Shown: positions 8,412 to 18,692, numbered from the stretch's first letter. The stretch: 41,762 bases of DNA from Bacteroidales bacterium (GCA_015654535.1 JAATGU010000015.1:1-41762); one strand, 5' to 3'. Numbers and translations are program-made. The notes: a model not told the origin generated them from the letters alone.

Positions 8412-11400
8412 ATGAGGCACACACTATTTAGTCTGCGCAGGTGGAAGACAAAATTGCTGACGAAACCACCAATTTTCTTATTTTGTTTAGTAGTATCTTT
8501 TTTCCCGTCAGTGGGAGTACAGTCTTTAGCGGCTACCGTGGATGCTGTTCAACAACAAAAAAACATAGTAACAGGTATTGTTGTGGATTCTCGGGGAGAA
8601 CCAATTATTGGAGCTAATGTAAAAGTGCAAGGTGGAAAAGTCGGTACTATTACAGATCTTGATGGAGTATTTAAATTGAATGTTCCTCCTGGTACAAAAT
8701 TGGCTGTATCATTCATTGGATATGAATCAAAGAAAATAATAGCCACAAATGAAAAAATGAGGATTGTATTAGAGGAAGATAGTGAGATGCTTGGTGAAGT
8801 TGAAGTTGTTGGCTACGGAACGCAAAAGAAAGCTACGTTGACGGGAGCTATATCCAGTGTAAAAGGTGGGGAATTGACTAAGGTTCCGACAGGTTCTATC
8901 TCCAATATGTTGTCTGGTCAACTAGCAGGCCTTACTACGGTGCAATATTCCGGTGAACCGGGTTCGGATGCCGCTGCAATCTTTGTACGGGGCCAGGGAA
9001 CATGGACAGATTCTTCCCCTTTGATTCAGGTGGATGGTGTGGAACGTACATTCAATGACATTGACCCTAATGAAATTGAGAGTATCACTATTTTGAAAGA
9101 TGCTTCTGCCACGGCTGTGTTCGGTGTGCGTGGCGCAAACGGCGTGGTTTTGATAACTACTAAACGGGGGCAGGAAGGAAAAGCAAAAATTACCGTCTCT
9201 ACTTCGGCTAGTATTATTGCCCCTACAAAAACGGTAGAATTGGCCAATTCATACAACTATGCGACGTTCTATAACCAAATGCAACTTAACGACCATCCGG
9301 ATTGGACGAAAGACAAACTGATGTTTTCGCAGGATATCATTCAAAAGTTTAAAGATCACTCGGATCCCATCCGTTTTCCTGATACTGACTGGGTGGATTA
9401 CTTGCTGAAAAAACAAACTATTCAGACACAACATAATGTTAATATATCGGGGGGAACGAACAAGGTGCGCTACTTTATTTCAGCAGGTATGTATACGCAG
9501 GGCGGATTGTTCAACGAGTTCGACTTGCCATACGATTTATCTTACCAGTACAATCGGTTTAACTACCGTTCCAATCTGGATATTGATGTGACAAAAAGTA
9601 CTACTTTATCTATGAATATTGCTGGATCTCTTGATAAGGCCTGGAAACCTTATACAGGGCAAGGAGCTGCTGGTATGTTACTGGAAATGTACTATGCTAC
9701 ACCTTTTTCCAGTCCTGGTTTGATAAACAGAAAGTTAGTAGTAGCATCTAATGACTATACAGACTTGACATTACCTTTTACAGGGGGAACGGGTTTTGCT
9801 TATTATGGACAAGGCTTCATGGAAACTAGCAATAATAAGTTAAGTGCCGACCTCATTTTGAATCAGAAATTTGATTTTCTGACTAAAGGATTATCTTTTC
9901 GTTTGAAAGGATCATACAACAGTGGATTTACAGCCTATACGCAAGCTAGTGCAGATGTGGCTACTTATACACCTGTAATTCAAAGTAATGGCAGTTTGTT
10001 GTATAAAAAAAGCGGTACGGATACTCAACTGAGTTATGCAGATATAGATCCGGGTAAGTCGCGTGACTGGTATATGGAGGCTGCTTTCAGTTATGACCGA
10101 ACTTTTGGCTTGCATCATGTTACTGGGCTGGCTCTTTACAACCAGTCAAAAGAATACTATCCGAGTACATATTCCGATATCCCTACTGGTTACGTTGGGT
10201 TAGTTGGTCGTTTGACCTATGATTTCGGTGGTCGTTATATGGCTGAATTCAATGTGGGTTATAATGGGTCAGAAAACTTTGCACCAGATAAGCGTTTCGG
10301 TACATTTCCTGCAGGATCAATTGGTTGGAATGTTAGTGAGGAGAAGTTCTGGAAACCAATTAAGCCATTCATTAGTTTTTTAAAACTGCGTTATACTATT
10401 GGTTTGGTCGGTAATGATAAGATCGGAGGAAGCCGTTTTATGTATACTGCCGATCCGTATTCCGTTAATAATAGTACAGAGACTAATAGAGGAGGATACA
10501 GCTATTACTTTGGTATAGATAACGGAACTCTTTCTAAAGGAACTTATGAAATGACGAAAAATAATCCGGATGTCACATGGGAAAAGGCTCTGAAGCGAAA
10601 TTATGGTATTGATATCAATTTCTTTGATGATCGCCTGAAGTCTACTTTTGAGTGGTATACTGAACATCGTACTGGTATTTTGCTCCGTGATTATACGGCT
10701 CCTCAGGTCTTGGGATTTACATTGCCGATGGCAAACCTCGGAGTGGTAGACAGTAGGGGATGGGAATTGTCATTGAAGTGGAATGATAAGATAGGTGATG
10801 ACTTCCGTTATAATCTTGGAATAAATTTGATGTATAACTGGAATAAGATTATCGAAAGAAAAGAAGCACCCCTGAATAATGAATTTCAATATTCGAAAGG
10901 CCATCGTATCGGTTCCCGCTTACAATATGAGTTCTTTGAATATTACAATGAAAATACTCCTGCACACTATAAAGAAGTGTTTAGTGAAGATTATCCTACC
11001 CAATTGAAAGATTTGAAACCGGGTGACTGCGTGTATGTGGATTTAGACCACAATGGCTACATTGATGCCAATGATAATACTCGTGACCTCGGATATACCG
11101 ATGACCCCGAATACATGGCTGGAATTAGTATGGGGTTCAGCTGGAAGAATTTTGATGTATCTTTACAATGGACAGGAGCATGGAATGTTACCCGTTCCAT
11201 ATCGGGAATTTTCCGCCGTCCGTTCACCGATCGTAATAACGCGAATCAAGGCGGTTTGCTGACCTATCAGGTGGAGCATACCTGGACAACTGAAAATCCA
11301 GATCCGAATGCATTTTATCCTCGTGCCACATTTGACAACGGAGATGTCAACAATTACCAAGGGTCTGATTTGTGGGAAAAAGATGCCAGCTACTTGCGGC

Positions 11401-11603
11401 TGAAAAGTATGCAGATAGCTTATAATTTCAACTTCCCATTTATGAAAAAGATTAAGTTGAACGCCTGTCAGTTGTCCTTCAGTGGTTACAATTTGCTCAC
11501 TTTTACAGATTACATTTGGGGGGATCCTGAATCGACAGCAAGTAACACGCCTACATATCCATTGACTAAGACTTATTCATTGAGTTTAAAACTTGGCTTT
11601 TAA
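8412..11603 (+). CDS. SusC-like TonB-dependent outer-membrane transporter (pair 1), 1063 aa
   Basis: The protein has a long basic N-terminus and signal peptide (about 1-41), then a carboxypeptidase-regulatory-like beta-sandwich (VTGIVVDSRGEPIIGANV, about 53-125). The SusC plug follows (EVEVVGYGTQKKATLTGA, about 130-260, with VRG and the IESITILKDASATAVFG block), then a 22-strand-type barrel ending in an aromatic-rich SLSLKLGF. Length is normal for the family. SusC proteins import oligosaccharides across the outer membrane using TonB energy and pair with a SusD lid. The SusD partner starts 15 bases downstream, so the two are co-transcribed. The ATG at 8412 is the first usable one: the frame of the ATG at 8404 stops at once. 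Confidence 0.96.
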   Translation: MRHTLFSLRRWKTKLLTKPPIFLFCLVVSFFPSVGVQSLAATVDAVQQQKNIVTGIVVDSRGEPIIGANVKVQGGKVGTITDLDGVFKLNVPPGTKLAVSFIGYESKKIIATNEKMRIVLEEDSEMLGEVEVVGYGTQKKATLTGAISSVKGGELTKVPTGSISNMLSGQLAGLTTVQYSGEPGSDAAAIFVRGQGTWTDSSPLIQVDGVERTFNDIDPNEIESITILKDASATAVFGVRGANGVVLITTKRGQEGKAKITVSTSASIIAPTKTVELANSYNYATFYNQMQLNDHPDWTKDKLMFSQDIIQKFKDHSDPIRFPDTDWVDYLLKKQTIQTQHNVNISGGTNKVRYFISAGMYTQGGLFNEFDLPYDLSYQYNRFNYRSNLDIDVTKSTTLSMNIAGSLDKAWKPYTGQGAAGMLLEMYYATPFSSPGLINRKLVVASNDYTDLTLPFTGGTGFAYYGQGFMETSNNKLSADLILNQKFDFLTKGLSFRLKGSYNSGFTAYTQASADVATYTPVIQSNGSLLYKKSGTDTQLSYADIDPGKSRDWYMEAAFSYDRTFGLHHVTGLALYNQSKEYYPSTYSDIPTGYVGLVGRLTYDFGGRYMAEFNVGYNGSENFAPDKRFGTFPAGSIGWNVSEEKFWKPIKPFISFLKLRYTIGLVGNDKIGGSRFMYTADPYSVNNSTETNRGGYSYYFGIDNGTLSKGTYEMTKNNPDVTWEKALKRNYGIDINFFDDRLKSTFEWYTEHRTGILLRDYTAPQVLGFTLPMANLGVVDSRGWELSLKWNDKIGDDFRYNLGINLMYNWNKIIERKEAPLNNEFQYSKGHRIGSRLQYEFFEYYNENTPAHYKEVFSEDYPTQLKDLKPGDCVYVDLDHNGYIDANDNTRDLGYTDDPEYMAGISMGFSWKNFDVSLQWTGAWNVTRSISGIFRRPFTDRNNANQGGLLTYQVEHTWTTENPDPNAFYPRATFDNGDVNNYQGSDLWEKDASYLRLKSMQIAYNFNFPFMKKIKLNACQLSFSGYNLLTFTDYIWGDPESTASNTPTYPLTKTYSLSLKLGF

Positions 11604-11618
11604 TCATAAATAAAAAAA

Positions 11619-13586
11619 ATGAAAAGATATAAAAGACTAATGATAGCCATGTTGGGACTGACGATCGTCATTTCCAGCTCGTGCGTTGATGAAATCAAGT
11701 TTGGTAATTCTTTTTTAGAGAAAGCGCCGGGAGGAACTGTGACGTCGGATACGGTATTCAATAGCGCCGAATATACCAAACAATATTTGACTACGTTATA
11801 CTCCATGCAATATTACGGGCTTCCTTATCGAAATACTTCAAGCGATGCCTACCCTTGTGAATCTTCAAACCAGTATGTAGGAAAGCCTGAAGCTTTAACT
11901 GATTGTTATACGTTTACTTACTTGTCTGGAGGTATTATCGGTTCGTATTATAGTGGAACTCATACTTCCAATTATGGTATTCGTTCTGACAAATGGAGTT
12001 ATTTGGCAAACCGTGTATGGGAAGCCGTTCGCTATGCTTGGTTGCTGATTGAAAATGTAGATAGAGTTCCTGGGCTGACTGATGCGGAAAAGGCAAGCAT
12101 GGTTGCTGAAGCTAAATGTATTATAGCGGCCCGTTATTTCGACACATTTCGTCACTACGGCGGTCTCCCTATCATAAAAGCTTCTTTTTCCGGTACGGAT
12201 GCCAGCTATGATTTACCTAGAGGCAGCGTAGAAGAAACCGTCAACTTTATGGTAGGTTTGTTGGATGATGCCATAGCTGTATTGCCATGGAATGTGGAAA
12301 ATCCTGATTCGGAAACAGGTCGTTGGACAAAAGCTGCCGCTATGGCCATGAAGTGTCGTATTTTGCAGTTTGCCGCTTCTCCATTGTTCAATGACAGCGA
12401 ACCTTATTATCCTGGTGCTACTAGTAATTCGGCTATCTGGTACGGAGGTTATAAACCTGAGCTGTGGCAGCAGTGTTTAAAAGCTTGTCAGGACTTCTTT
12501 AATGAATTGAACGCTAATGGTTTCTATACCCTGATACAAGCCGGGGGAACTCGTCCTGAAGACTATCGTTTGGCTTACCGTAAAGCTTATGCAAGACAGG
12601 GTAGCAGAGAGATTTTGCTGGAAGTTCATCAGACGGGGATTGATGCATTCAAATCATCTTATTACAATTGGCATACATGGGGTGATGCATTAGGTAGTAT
12701 TCATCGAGGTTATAGCCCGACTCAGGAATATATGCAGATGTTTCCGTGGGCTGACGGTAAGCCTTTTGATTGGGATAAAGCTAAAACTGAGGGTAAATTG
12801 GATGAAATGTTCACTACCGGTTCTATTTCACAAGGAAATCTGAATTTAACTCGAGATCCACGCATGTACGAGGAGATTATTGTCAATGGGCAGCCCACTT
12901 CGTTAGACTGGACGAGCGGAAATATGTCCGGTATAGCTTTTGAGAGCTGGGTGGGAGGCTACCATGCTAAAAACGATGCGCAAAATCAAACAGGTTCTTT
13001 CACTACGGGATATGCGCCTATCAAATTCTTGATGGGGAATGATGTACTCCGCCTGTATCCTACGTGGCCATACTTGCGCTTGTCTGAATTCTATTTGACT
13101 TATGCAGAAGCAATTTTGCAATCCGGAGGGAATCTGGCTGACGCCATCGCACAGGTAGATATTGTTCGGGCACGTGTAGGAATGCAAGGCTTGGTAAAAT
13201 GTAATCCGGATAAAAACTTAACCACTGATAAAGAGGCATTGTTGGAAGAAATTTTGCGTGAACGTGTCTGTGAGTTAGGAATGGAGGATACCCGTTTCTT
13301 TGATCTGATACGTTATAAACGTGCTGATGTCTTTGAAAAACAATTGCATGGATTACGCCTGTATCGATTAGATGCTAATGGCCAACGTGTTAATACGGTA
13401 TGGTATGGTGTTGATGACAAAAAAGGAATTTCATTCCCTTCGCATTTTGAATATGAAGTTTTCGAAATGTCTAATCCTGTGCGTTATTGGTGGACGAATA
13501 GTTTTGACCCGAAGTGGTATTTGTCTCCTTTTCCGTTGACTGAAGTAAACAAAGGATATGGACTTGTTCAAAATCCGGGATGGTGA
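11619..13586 (+). CDS. SusD-like surface glycan-binding lipoprotein (pair 1), 655 aa
   Basis: The N-terminus is a lipoprotein signal with the lipidated Cys at residue 22 (SSSC-VDE). The rest is the SusD/RagB fold: N-terminal helical TPR region (RVWEAVRYAWLLIENVD, AEAKCIIAARYFDTFRHYGG) and the C-terminal SusD domain (YLRLSEFYLTYAEAIL, EEILRERVCELGMEDTRFFD). It ends in the usual PFPLTEVNKGYGLVQNPGW. SusD proteins cap the SusC barrel and bind the glycan at the cell surface. It follows SusC1 by 15 bases. At 655 residues it is somewhat long, which often means surface-loop expansions that shape ligand choice. Confidence 0.96.
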   Translation: MKRYKRLMIAMLGLTIVISSSCVDEIKFGNSFLEKAPGGTVTSDTVFNSAEYTKQYLTTLYSMQYYGLPYRNTSSDAYPCESSNQYVGKPEALTDCYTFTYLSGGIIGSYYSGTHTSNYGIRSDKWSYLANRVWEAVRYAWLLIENVDRVPGLTDAEKASMVAEAKCIIAARYFDTFRHYGGLPIIKASFSGTDASYDLPRGSVEETVNFMVGLLDDAIAVLPWNVENPDSETGRWTKAAAMAMKCRILQFAASPLFNDSEPYYPGATSNSAIWYGGYKPELWQQCLKACQDFFNELNANGFYTLIQAGGTRPEDYRLAYRKAYARQGSREILLEVHQTGIDAFKSSYYNWHTWGDALGSIHRGYSPTQEYMQMFPWADGKPFDWDKAKTEGKLDEMFTTGSISQGNLNLTRDPRMYEEIIVNGQPTSLDWTSGNMSGIAFESWVGGYHAKNDAQNQTGSFTTGYAPIKFLMGNDVLRLYPTWPYLRLSEFYLTYAEAILQSGGNLADAIAQVDIVRARVGMQGLVKCNPDKNLTTDKEALLEEILRERVCELGMEDTRFFDLIRYKRADVFEKQLHGLRLYRLDANGQRVNTVWYGVDDKKGISFPSHFEYEVFEMSNPVRYWWTNSFDPKWYLSPFPLTEVNKGYGLVQNPGW

Positions 13587-13623
13587 TGATAAAACAAACT
13601 CTCAATTGTAAATTGAAATAGTT

Positions 13624-16422
13624 ATGAAAAAAAATAAAATAATTATTCCTGCATTTCTAATCGGCTTTAGTCTATCGGTGGGTGCACAGGAAGTGGGTGA
13701 TAGTATTCGTTCCGGGTATTTGAAGGAAACAACCGGGGCTGTCTCTCGAGTATATAATGAAGATTTTAATAAGCGTAGTGCCAAAAACATAGCTAACTCT
13801 CTATATGGTTACGGTCTGGGACTAACTACGCTTGAAGGAAGCGGACGCTACACGGAGTATGAACCTACTTTCTATGTTCGTGGTTTACAAAGTTCTTCTA
13901 CAAATAATCCGTTGATATTGGTAGACGGTATAGAACGTAATATTGCTAATGTTACTCCTGAAGAAGTGGAAACCGTCACTGTCTTGAAAGATGCTTCTGC
14001 TGTTGCACTCTATGGATACAAAGGCATTAATGGGGTTATTAGCATTGAAACTAAACGGGGTAAATACAATGCTAGAGAACTAAAATTTAGCTACGATCAT
14101 GGCTTCGACTGGCAAATTCGTGTACCGAAGATGGTGAACGGACTGACTTACGCTAATGCTATTAACGAAGCATTATCCAATGATGGGTTAACAGCAAAAT
14201 ATTCAGCTGATGAGTTGGCGGCATTCCGAACTGGTAATTACCCGTCTCTCTATCCAAGTGTAGACTGGGCAGGAGAGACTTTCAGAAACATAGGTGCAAC
14301 GAATATTTACAATCTCAGCTTCCGTGGAGGTGGGGAAAAATTCCGTTATTATGCTATGGGTGACTTGACTACTAATAGTGGATTCATAGCTCATTCTAAT
14401 ACGAATGAAGGTTATTCCACACAAGATCAATATTCTCGTGCCAACTTGCGTACCAATCTGGATATTGATTTGACTCCAAAAACTAAGCTAAAATTGAATC
14501 TGCTTGGAGTGTTGTCTGAAACAAGAACGCCCGGTGCAAATGATACTGACGGTGCACATATATGGGAAGATATGATTTATGTAGTTCCGTCGGCCGCTTT
14601 CCCTGTAAAATTAGAGAACGGTATGTGGGGAGGAAATTCTACGTGGAATGGAACAGAAAATGCGGTAGCAGTATCCCAAGCGGCAGCTTATACCAAATAT
14701 CACGAACGTTCGCTGTTTGCTGATGCTACTTTGACGCACGATTTTTCTGCTATCACACCCGGTCTTGGTGCTAGCTGGATGATGGCATATGACAATGATG
14801 CGTTATATTGGGAAGATCATTCACGTACGTTTATCTATGGCAGTAATGCCGTAACGACATGGGAAAACGGCGTGCCTACAGCTACCTCATCTTATACTGG
14901 GGGAGCAGAAAGTTCTATGGGTACAACTGCCAAGATCATTTCATTTGATCGTGTATTCAACTTAGCCGGTACGCTGTTCTATAATCGTACATTTAATAGT
15001 CATAAGATATATGGACAATTAAAATACGATTATGAATATCGTAATAAAAAGGGTATAGATCAGACATGGAATCGACAAAACATATCATTTTATACTCATT
15101 ATGGATATAAAGACAGATATTTTGCTGACTTAACACTGATGACTTCTGCTTCCAACAAACTTGCTCCGGGGCACAAATGGGCGTTTTCGCCTACTATTGC
15201 TGGCGCATGGGTGCTTTCTAAAGAAGATTTTATGAAAGATCTGTTATGGGTAAATTTTCTGAAATTGAGAGCTTCATTTGGAATTATTCAGACAGACCGC
15301 TTGCCGTTGGATGATGATGAAGAACAAACTGATTATTGGGAACAAACCTACGGAGGAGGAGGATATTATCCGTTTGATACCAATTATTCCGTAAATACCA
15401 GTAGTTGGTCTCTCGGAAGGTTGGCATCGTTGAACTCTACTCACGAGAAAGCCTATAAATATAATTTGGGGCTGGATGCTGTTTTATTCAATGGTTTGAA
15501 CTTAACTGTTGATGGTTTCTATGAGCGCCGTACCGATATTTGGGTCTCTTCCAGTGGTAAATATTCTTCTGTGCTTGGTTTTTCTGCTCCGTTTGAAAAT
15601 GGTGGTGTTGTGGATAGTTGGGGATTTGAGTTGGGTGCTGATTACAACAAAAAATTTGTTAACGGGGTGAAATTGAACATGGGTATAAACTTTGCATTAT
15701 CAAAAAATAAGGTTGTTGAGATGTTGGAGGAACCTAAATTATACGAAAACTTAGTGAGAACCGGCAAGAGTTATTCACCTGTTTCCGGTTTGCAAGCTAT
15801 CGGTTTCTTTAAAGATCAGGCTGAAATTGACGCCAGTCCTAAGCAAATGTTTGGAGATATTAAACCTGGTGACATTAAGTACAAGGATATCAATGGAGAT
15901 AATCAGATTGATGAAAACGACAACACTGTGATTGGGTACAGCACTAAAGCTCCTGAAATCTACTATTCGTTCCATATGGGGTTGGAATATAAAGGTTTGG
16001 GCGTTGACGCGCAATTTCAAGGTACAGGTAACTATTCGGCAATGTTGAATACCAAAAGCTTGTTCTGGCCGTTGATTAACAATACGACTATTTCACAACA
16101 TTATTATGACAATCGTTGGACATCGGAGACACCCAATGCCAAGTATCCGCGTTTGTCTTCCCAAAGTAATGATAACAACTTCCAGTCGAATACTATCTGG
16201 CTTGCTGATCGTTCATTTTTGAAATTACGCACGGTAGAACTTTATTATAAGTTTCCTGAAAAGTTGATGAAGACAACAAAGTGTATCAATAGTGCGAAAC
16301 TGTATGTAAGAGGGGTCGATTTACTTTGTTTTGACCATATTAAGATAGCAGACCCTGAATCATACGGCGCAACTTATCCGCTTACACGCAGTGTATTTGC
16401 GGGCGTGACAATAAGCTTTTAA
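13624..16422 (+). CDS. SusC-like TonB-dependent transporter (pair 2), 932 aa, lacking the N-terminal regulatory-like domain
   Basis: A signal peptide (about 1-21, SVGA-QE) leads almost directly into the plug: YNEDFNKRSAKNIANSL, then FYVRGLQ, ILVDGIERN and VETVTVLKDASAVALYG. The barrel continues to the C-terminal SVFAGVTISF. Unlike SusC1 there is no carboxypeptidase-regulatory-like sandwich and no obvious EVVVTGYG-type TonB box, which explains the smaller size. Such short SusC proteins often occur as the second pair in pectin-type PULs. It begins 37 bases after SusD1 and is followed 23 bases later by SusD2, so the four genes probably form one transcript. It is likely to import a different fragment of the same glycan; that is inference. 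Confidence 0.95.
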   Translation: MKKNKIIIPAFLIGFSLSVGAQEVGDSIRSGYLKETTGAVSRVYNEDFNKRSAKNIANSLYGYGLGLTTLEGSGRYTEYEPTFYVRGLQSSSTNNPLILVDGIERNIANVTPEEVETVTVLKDASAVALYGYKGINGVISIETKRGKYNARELKFSYDHGFDWQIRVPKMVNGLTYANAINEALSNDGLTAKYSADELAAFRTGNYPSLYPSVDWAGETFRNIGATNIYNLSFRGGGEKFRYYAMGDLTTNSGFIAHSNTNEGYSTQDQYSRANLRTNLDIDLTPKTKLKLNLLGVLSETRTPGANDTDGAHIWEDMIYVVPSAAFPVKLENGMWGGNSTWNGTENAVAVSQAAAYTKYHERSLFADATLTHDFSAITPGLGASWMMAYDNDALYWEDHSRTFIYGSNAVTTWENGVPTATSSYTGGAESSMGTTAKIISFDRVFNLAGTLFYNRTFNSHKIYGQLKYDYEYRNKKGIDQTWNRQNISFYTHYGYKDRYFADLTLMTSASNKLAPGHKWAFSPTIAGAWVLSKEDFMKDLLWVNFLKLRASFGIIQTDRLPLDDDEEQTDYWEQTYGGGGYYPFDTNYSVNTSSWSLGRLASLNSTHEKAYKYNLGLDAVLFNGLNLTVDGFYERRTDIWVSSSGKYSSVLGFSAPFENGGVVDSWGFELGADYNKKFVNGVKLNMGINFALSKNKVVEMLEEPKLYENLVRTGKSYSPVSGLQAIGFFKDQAEIDASPKQMFGDIKPGDIKYKDINGDNQIDENDNTVIGYSTKAPEIYYSFHMGLEYKGLGVDAQFQGTGNYSAMLNTKSLFWPLINNTTISQHYYDNRWTSETPNAKYPRLSSQSNDNNFQSNTIWLADRSFLKLRTVELYYKFPEKLMKTTKCINSAKLYVRGVDLLCFDHIKIADPESYGATYPLTRSVFAGVTISF

Positions 16423-16445
16423 TAATCCTTTTAATCTGAACAAGT

Positions 16446-18167
16446 ATGAAATTAAAAAAAATAGTTACTGGGTTAGCTTGTGTGGCAGCCTTGACATCGT
16501 GTGCTGATTTGGATTATCACGAATATTCTAATTATGGAAAAGAATATGTGGATCAGACTTATGATTATGTGACTGGTATTGTGACATCAATTTATTCGAA
16601 ACTAGATTATGATTTTGGTCAGAACTATTCGGGCGGAATGCTGGCTTCAGCAAGCGATGAGGCTGAATATGCGTTGACGACCAATTCTATTTGTGATTTT
16701 ACCAACGGAGCTTGGAGTCCGGCCAATGCCAAGGATGGTGTTTGGACTGGTAGCTATGCAGCTATACAATTGTGTAATTTGTATATGGATCAGTTCCAAG
16801 GTCTGACATTCGACGAGTTGAAATTAAACAACGATTACGAAGCTCAAATGTTCCGTTATCGCAATTTTTCTAATGAAGTACGTTTTTTAAGAGCGTATTT
16901 TTATTTCAATCTGGTGCGTCAATATGGTGATGTACCCTATTTTACTCACATGGTGAATACCGATGAAGTGAATACACTGACGCGGACACCTTATGCGGAT
17001 GTGCTTGATTCCATTCAAGCTGAATGTGATGCTATTGTTGATGCCATTCCTGCTGACTACACTAACTTGGGCATTTATGCTTTGGGTAGTAGTTCGCCTG
17101 AAAGTGGTCGCGCCACGAAGTATGCCGTTATGGCTTTAAAAGCACGCACAGCTTTGTATGCCGCCAGTCCGCTTTTCAACACTACTAATGACAACGAGTT
17201 ATGGCGAAAAGCTGCATTGGCTAACAAGGAAGTGCTTGATTCTTGTCTTGCACAGGGTTATACTTTGGGCAAATATTCCGATTTGTGGGGAACGAGCAAT
17301 TGGACGAACAAAGAAATGATTTTTATGCGTCGTTACTATGGTAGTTCAGGTACAGACTCTAACGTGTTGGAGGGTTACAACTATCCTGTGGGCATAGACG
17401 GAGGGAATAGTGGTAATTGCCCGACACAAACGCTGGTAGATGCTTATGAAATGCAGGCCACAGGTAAACTTTGGGACGAAGAAGGTAGCGGTTATGATCC
17501 TGCTAATCCGTATAAAGGGCGTGATCCCCGCCTTTCTATGACAGTGGTGAAAAATGGTGACACTAAGTGGCCATCTTACAATACGATGCCTATTCAGACG
17601 TATTATGGAGGTGCCAACGGTGAACCTGTTTCCGGAGCTACGCCTACTGGCTATTACCTCCGCAAGTATTTGGATTCAGCCATTGATATGCGTGCTACCA
17701 GTAGTAAAAAGACTAGCAAGCATACATGGATTACTTATCGTTTGGGAGAGTTTTATCTCAACTATGCCGAGGCTGTGTTTAAATATTTGGGATCTGCCGA
17801 TGCCGTTTCCGCTGAATTTCCGATGTCGGCCCGTGAAGCTGTAAATATTATTCGTAACCGTGCAGACGTAAAGATGCCAGAACTTCCTGTGGGGCTTTCT
17901 ACAGATGAATTCTGGAAAAAGTACACTAACGAACGCATGGTAGAGTTGGCTTTTGAGGGACATCGTTTCTGGGATATTCGCCGCTGGAAAGAAGGAAAAG
18001 GGATGAAAAGTATAACAGAAATGAAGATAACGAAGAATGCGGATGGTACCTATACGTATACCCGTAATATAAAAGAACGTTCATGGGACGATAAGATGTA
18101 TTTTTTCCCTATTCCGCAATTAGAATTGTTGAAGAATAAAAACCTTACACAAAATACCGGATGGTAA
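16446..18167 (+). CDS. SusD-like surface glycan-binding lipoprotein (pair 2), 573 aa
   Basis: A lipoprotein signal places the lipidated Cys at residue 19 (ALTSC-ADLD). SusD/RagB features are clear: FSNEVRFLRAYFYFNLVRQYGDVPYF near residue 140-165, the AVMALKARTALYAASPLFN helix, the C-terminal YRLGEFYLNYAEAVF block, ERMVELAFEGHRFWDIRRWK, and a final PIPQLELLKNKNLTQNTGW. It is the lid of the second transporter and the last gene of the PUL. A strong hairpin about 150 bases downstream probably ends the transcript. Confidence 0.96.
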   Translation: MKLKKIVTGLACVAALTSCADLDYHEYSNYGKEYVDQTYDYVTGIVTSIYSKLDYDFGQNYSGGMLASASDEAEYALTTNSICDFTNGAWSPANAKDGVWTGSYAAIQLCNLYMDQFQGLTFDELKLNNDYEAQMFRYRNFSNEVRFLRAYFYFNLVRQYGDVPYFTHMVNTDEVNTLTRTPYADVLDSIQAECDAIVDAIPADYTNLGIYALGSSSPESGRATKYAVMALKARTALYAASPLFNTTNDNELWRKAALANKEVLDSCLAQGYTLGKYSDLWGTSNWTNKEMIFMRRYYGSSGTDSNVLEGYNYPVGIDGGNSGNCPTQTLVDAYEMQATGKLWDEEGSGYDPANPYKGRDPRLSMTVVKNGDTKWPSYNTMPIQTYYGGANGEPVSGATPTGYYLRKYLDSAIDMRATSSKKTSKHTWITYRLGEFYLNYAEAVFKYLGSADAVSAEFPMSAREAVNIIRNRADVKMPELPVGLSTDEFWKKYTNERMVELAFEGHRFWDIRRWKEGKGMKSITEMKITKNADGTYTYTRNIKERSWDDKMYFFPIPQLELLKNKNLTQNTGW

Positions 18168-18316
18168 AATTGAAGCATCCAATTAATAGAGGAAAATTAT
18201 CTTAATTAGAGGACTATAATTATGATTGCTTTGAATTCTCGACACGATACTTTTCAAGGTAGTATGAAACTTTTATAAGAGCTTTGTAGATATTTAAAAT
18301 TTATGTAACTAATTCT

Positions 18317-18352
18317 AATTCGGGCTGAACTTTTGAGGGTTCGGCCCGAATT
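18317..18352 (+). terminator. Hairpin terminator at the end of the PUL
   Basis: Arms AATTCGGGCTGAAC (18317-18330) and GTTCGGCCCGAATT (18339-18352) pair over 14 bases with one G-T wobble and an 8-base loop. A T-rich stretch follows, though it is interrupted. It lies 150 bases after the last SusD stop codon. Confidence 0.75.
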
Positions 18353-18368
18353 GATTTTATATATCGCG

Positions 18369-18539
18369 ATGTTCTCCAAAAGTAAAATTACAGAAATATT
18401 TTGTTTGGCAGATTGTTTGCTCTATATTGTATGCAGTATTGATATTATTTTTTTAGGTTATTATGTTGTTGCTAAAATTAAAAATTATGATAGGAATGCC
18501 ATCGTTATTGATAAAAGAAAGATTGGCAGAGTAATTTAA
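18369..18539 (+). pseudogene. Probable 5' relic of an IS982-family transposase
   Basis: The 56-residue frame starts MFSKSKITEIFCLADC. Its first 15 residues match my memory of the N-terminus of Bacteroides IS982-family transposases (xSKxKITEIFCLADxFCKxF). After that the similarity stops: LLYIVCSIDIIFLGYYVV looks like a chance hydrophobic stretch, and the frame ends at 18537-18539. An intact IS982 transposase is about 290-300 residues, so at most the first few codons survive. It could instead be a small membrane peptide. It lies directly behind the PUL terminator. Confidence 0.35.
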
Positions 18540-18655
18540 AATGAAGCGTTTGCTTGAAAATTACGTTGGTTTTAAATCTAATATTCGTCTGTTATCTTTG
18601 TTCTTGGCTGTATTTATAAACTTGAACGTCATCCATTCTTCAATAAATAAAAAGC

Positions 18656-18692
18656 ATTGATGAATGGTTGAGCAATGATTGATGAATGGTTG
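18656..18692. repeat. Tandem direct repeat, two copies of ATTGATGAATGGTTGA
   Basis: The 16-base unit occurs twice, starting near 18656 and near 18677, separated by about 5 bases. A related inverted stretch (CCATTCTTCAAT) lies just upstream near 18632-18643. No function is evident. Confidence 0.55.

Noticed and set aside
18333..18368. Upstream start for the IS982-like frame
   Set aside because: It lies inside the PUL terminator hairpin and is not an ATG; the ATG at 18369 matches the transposase start.
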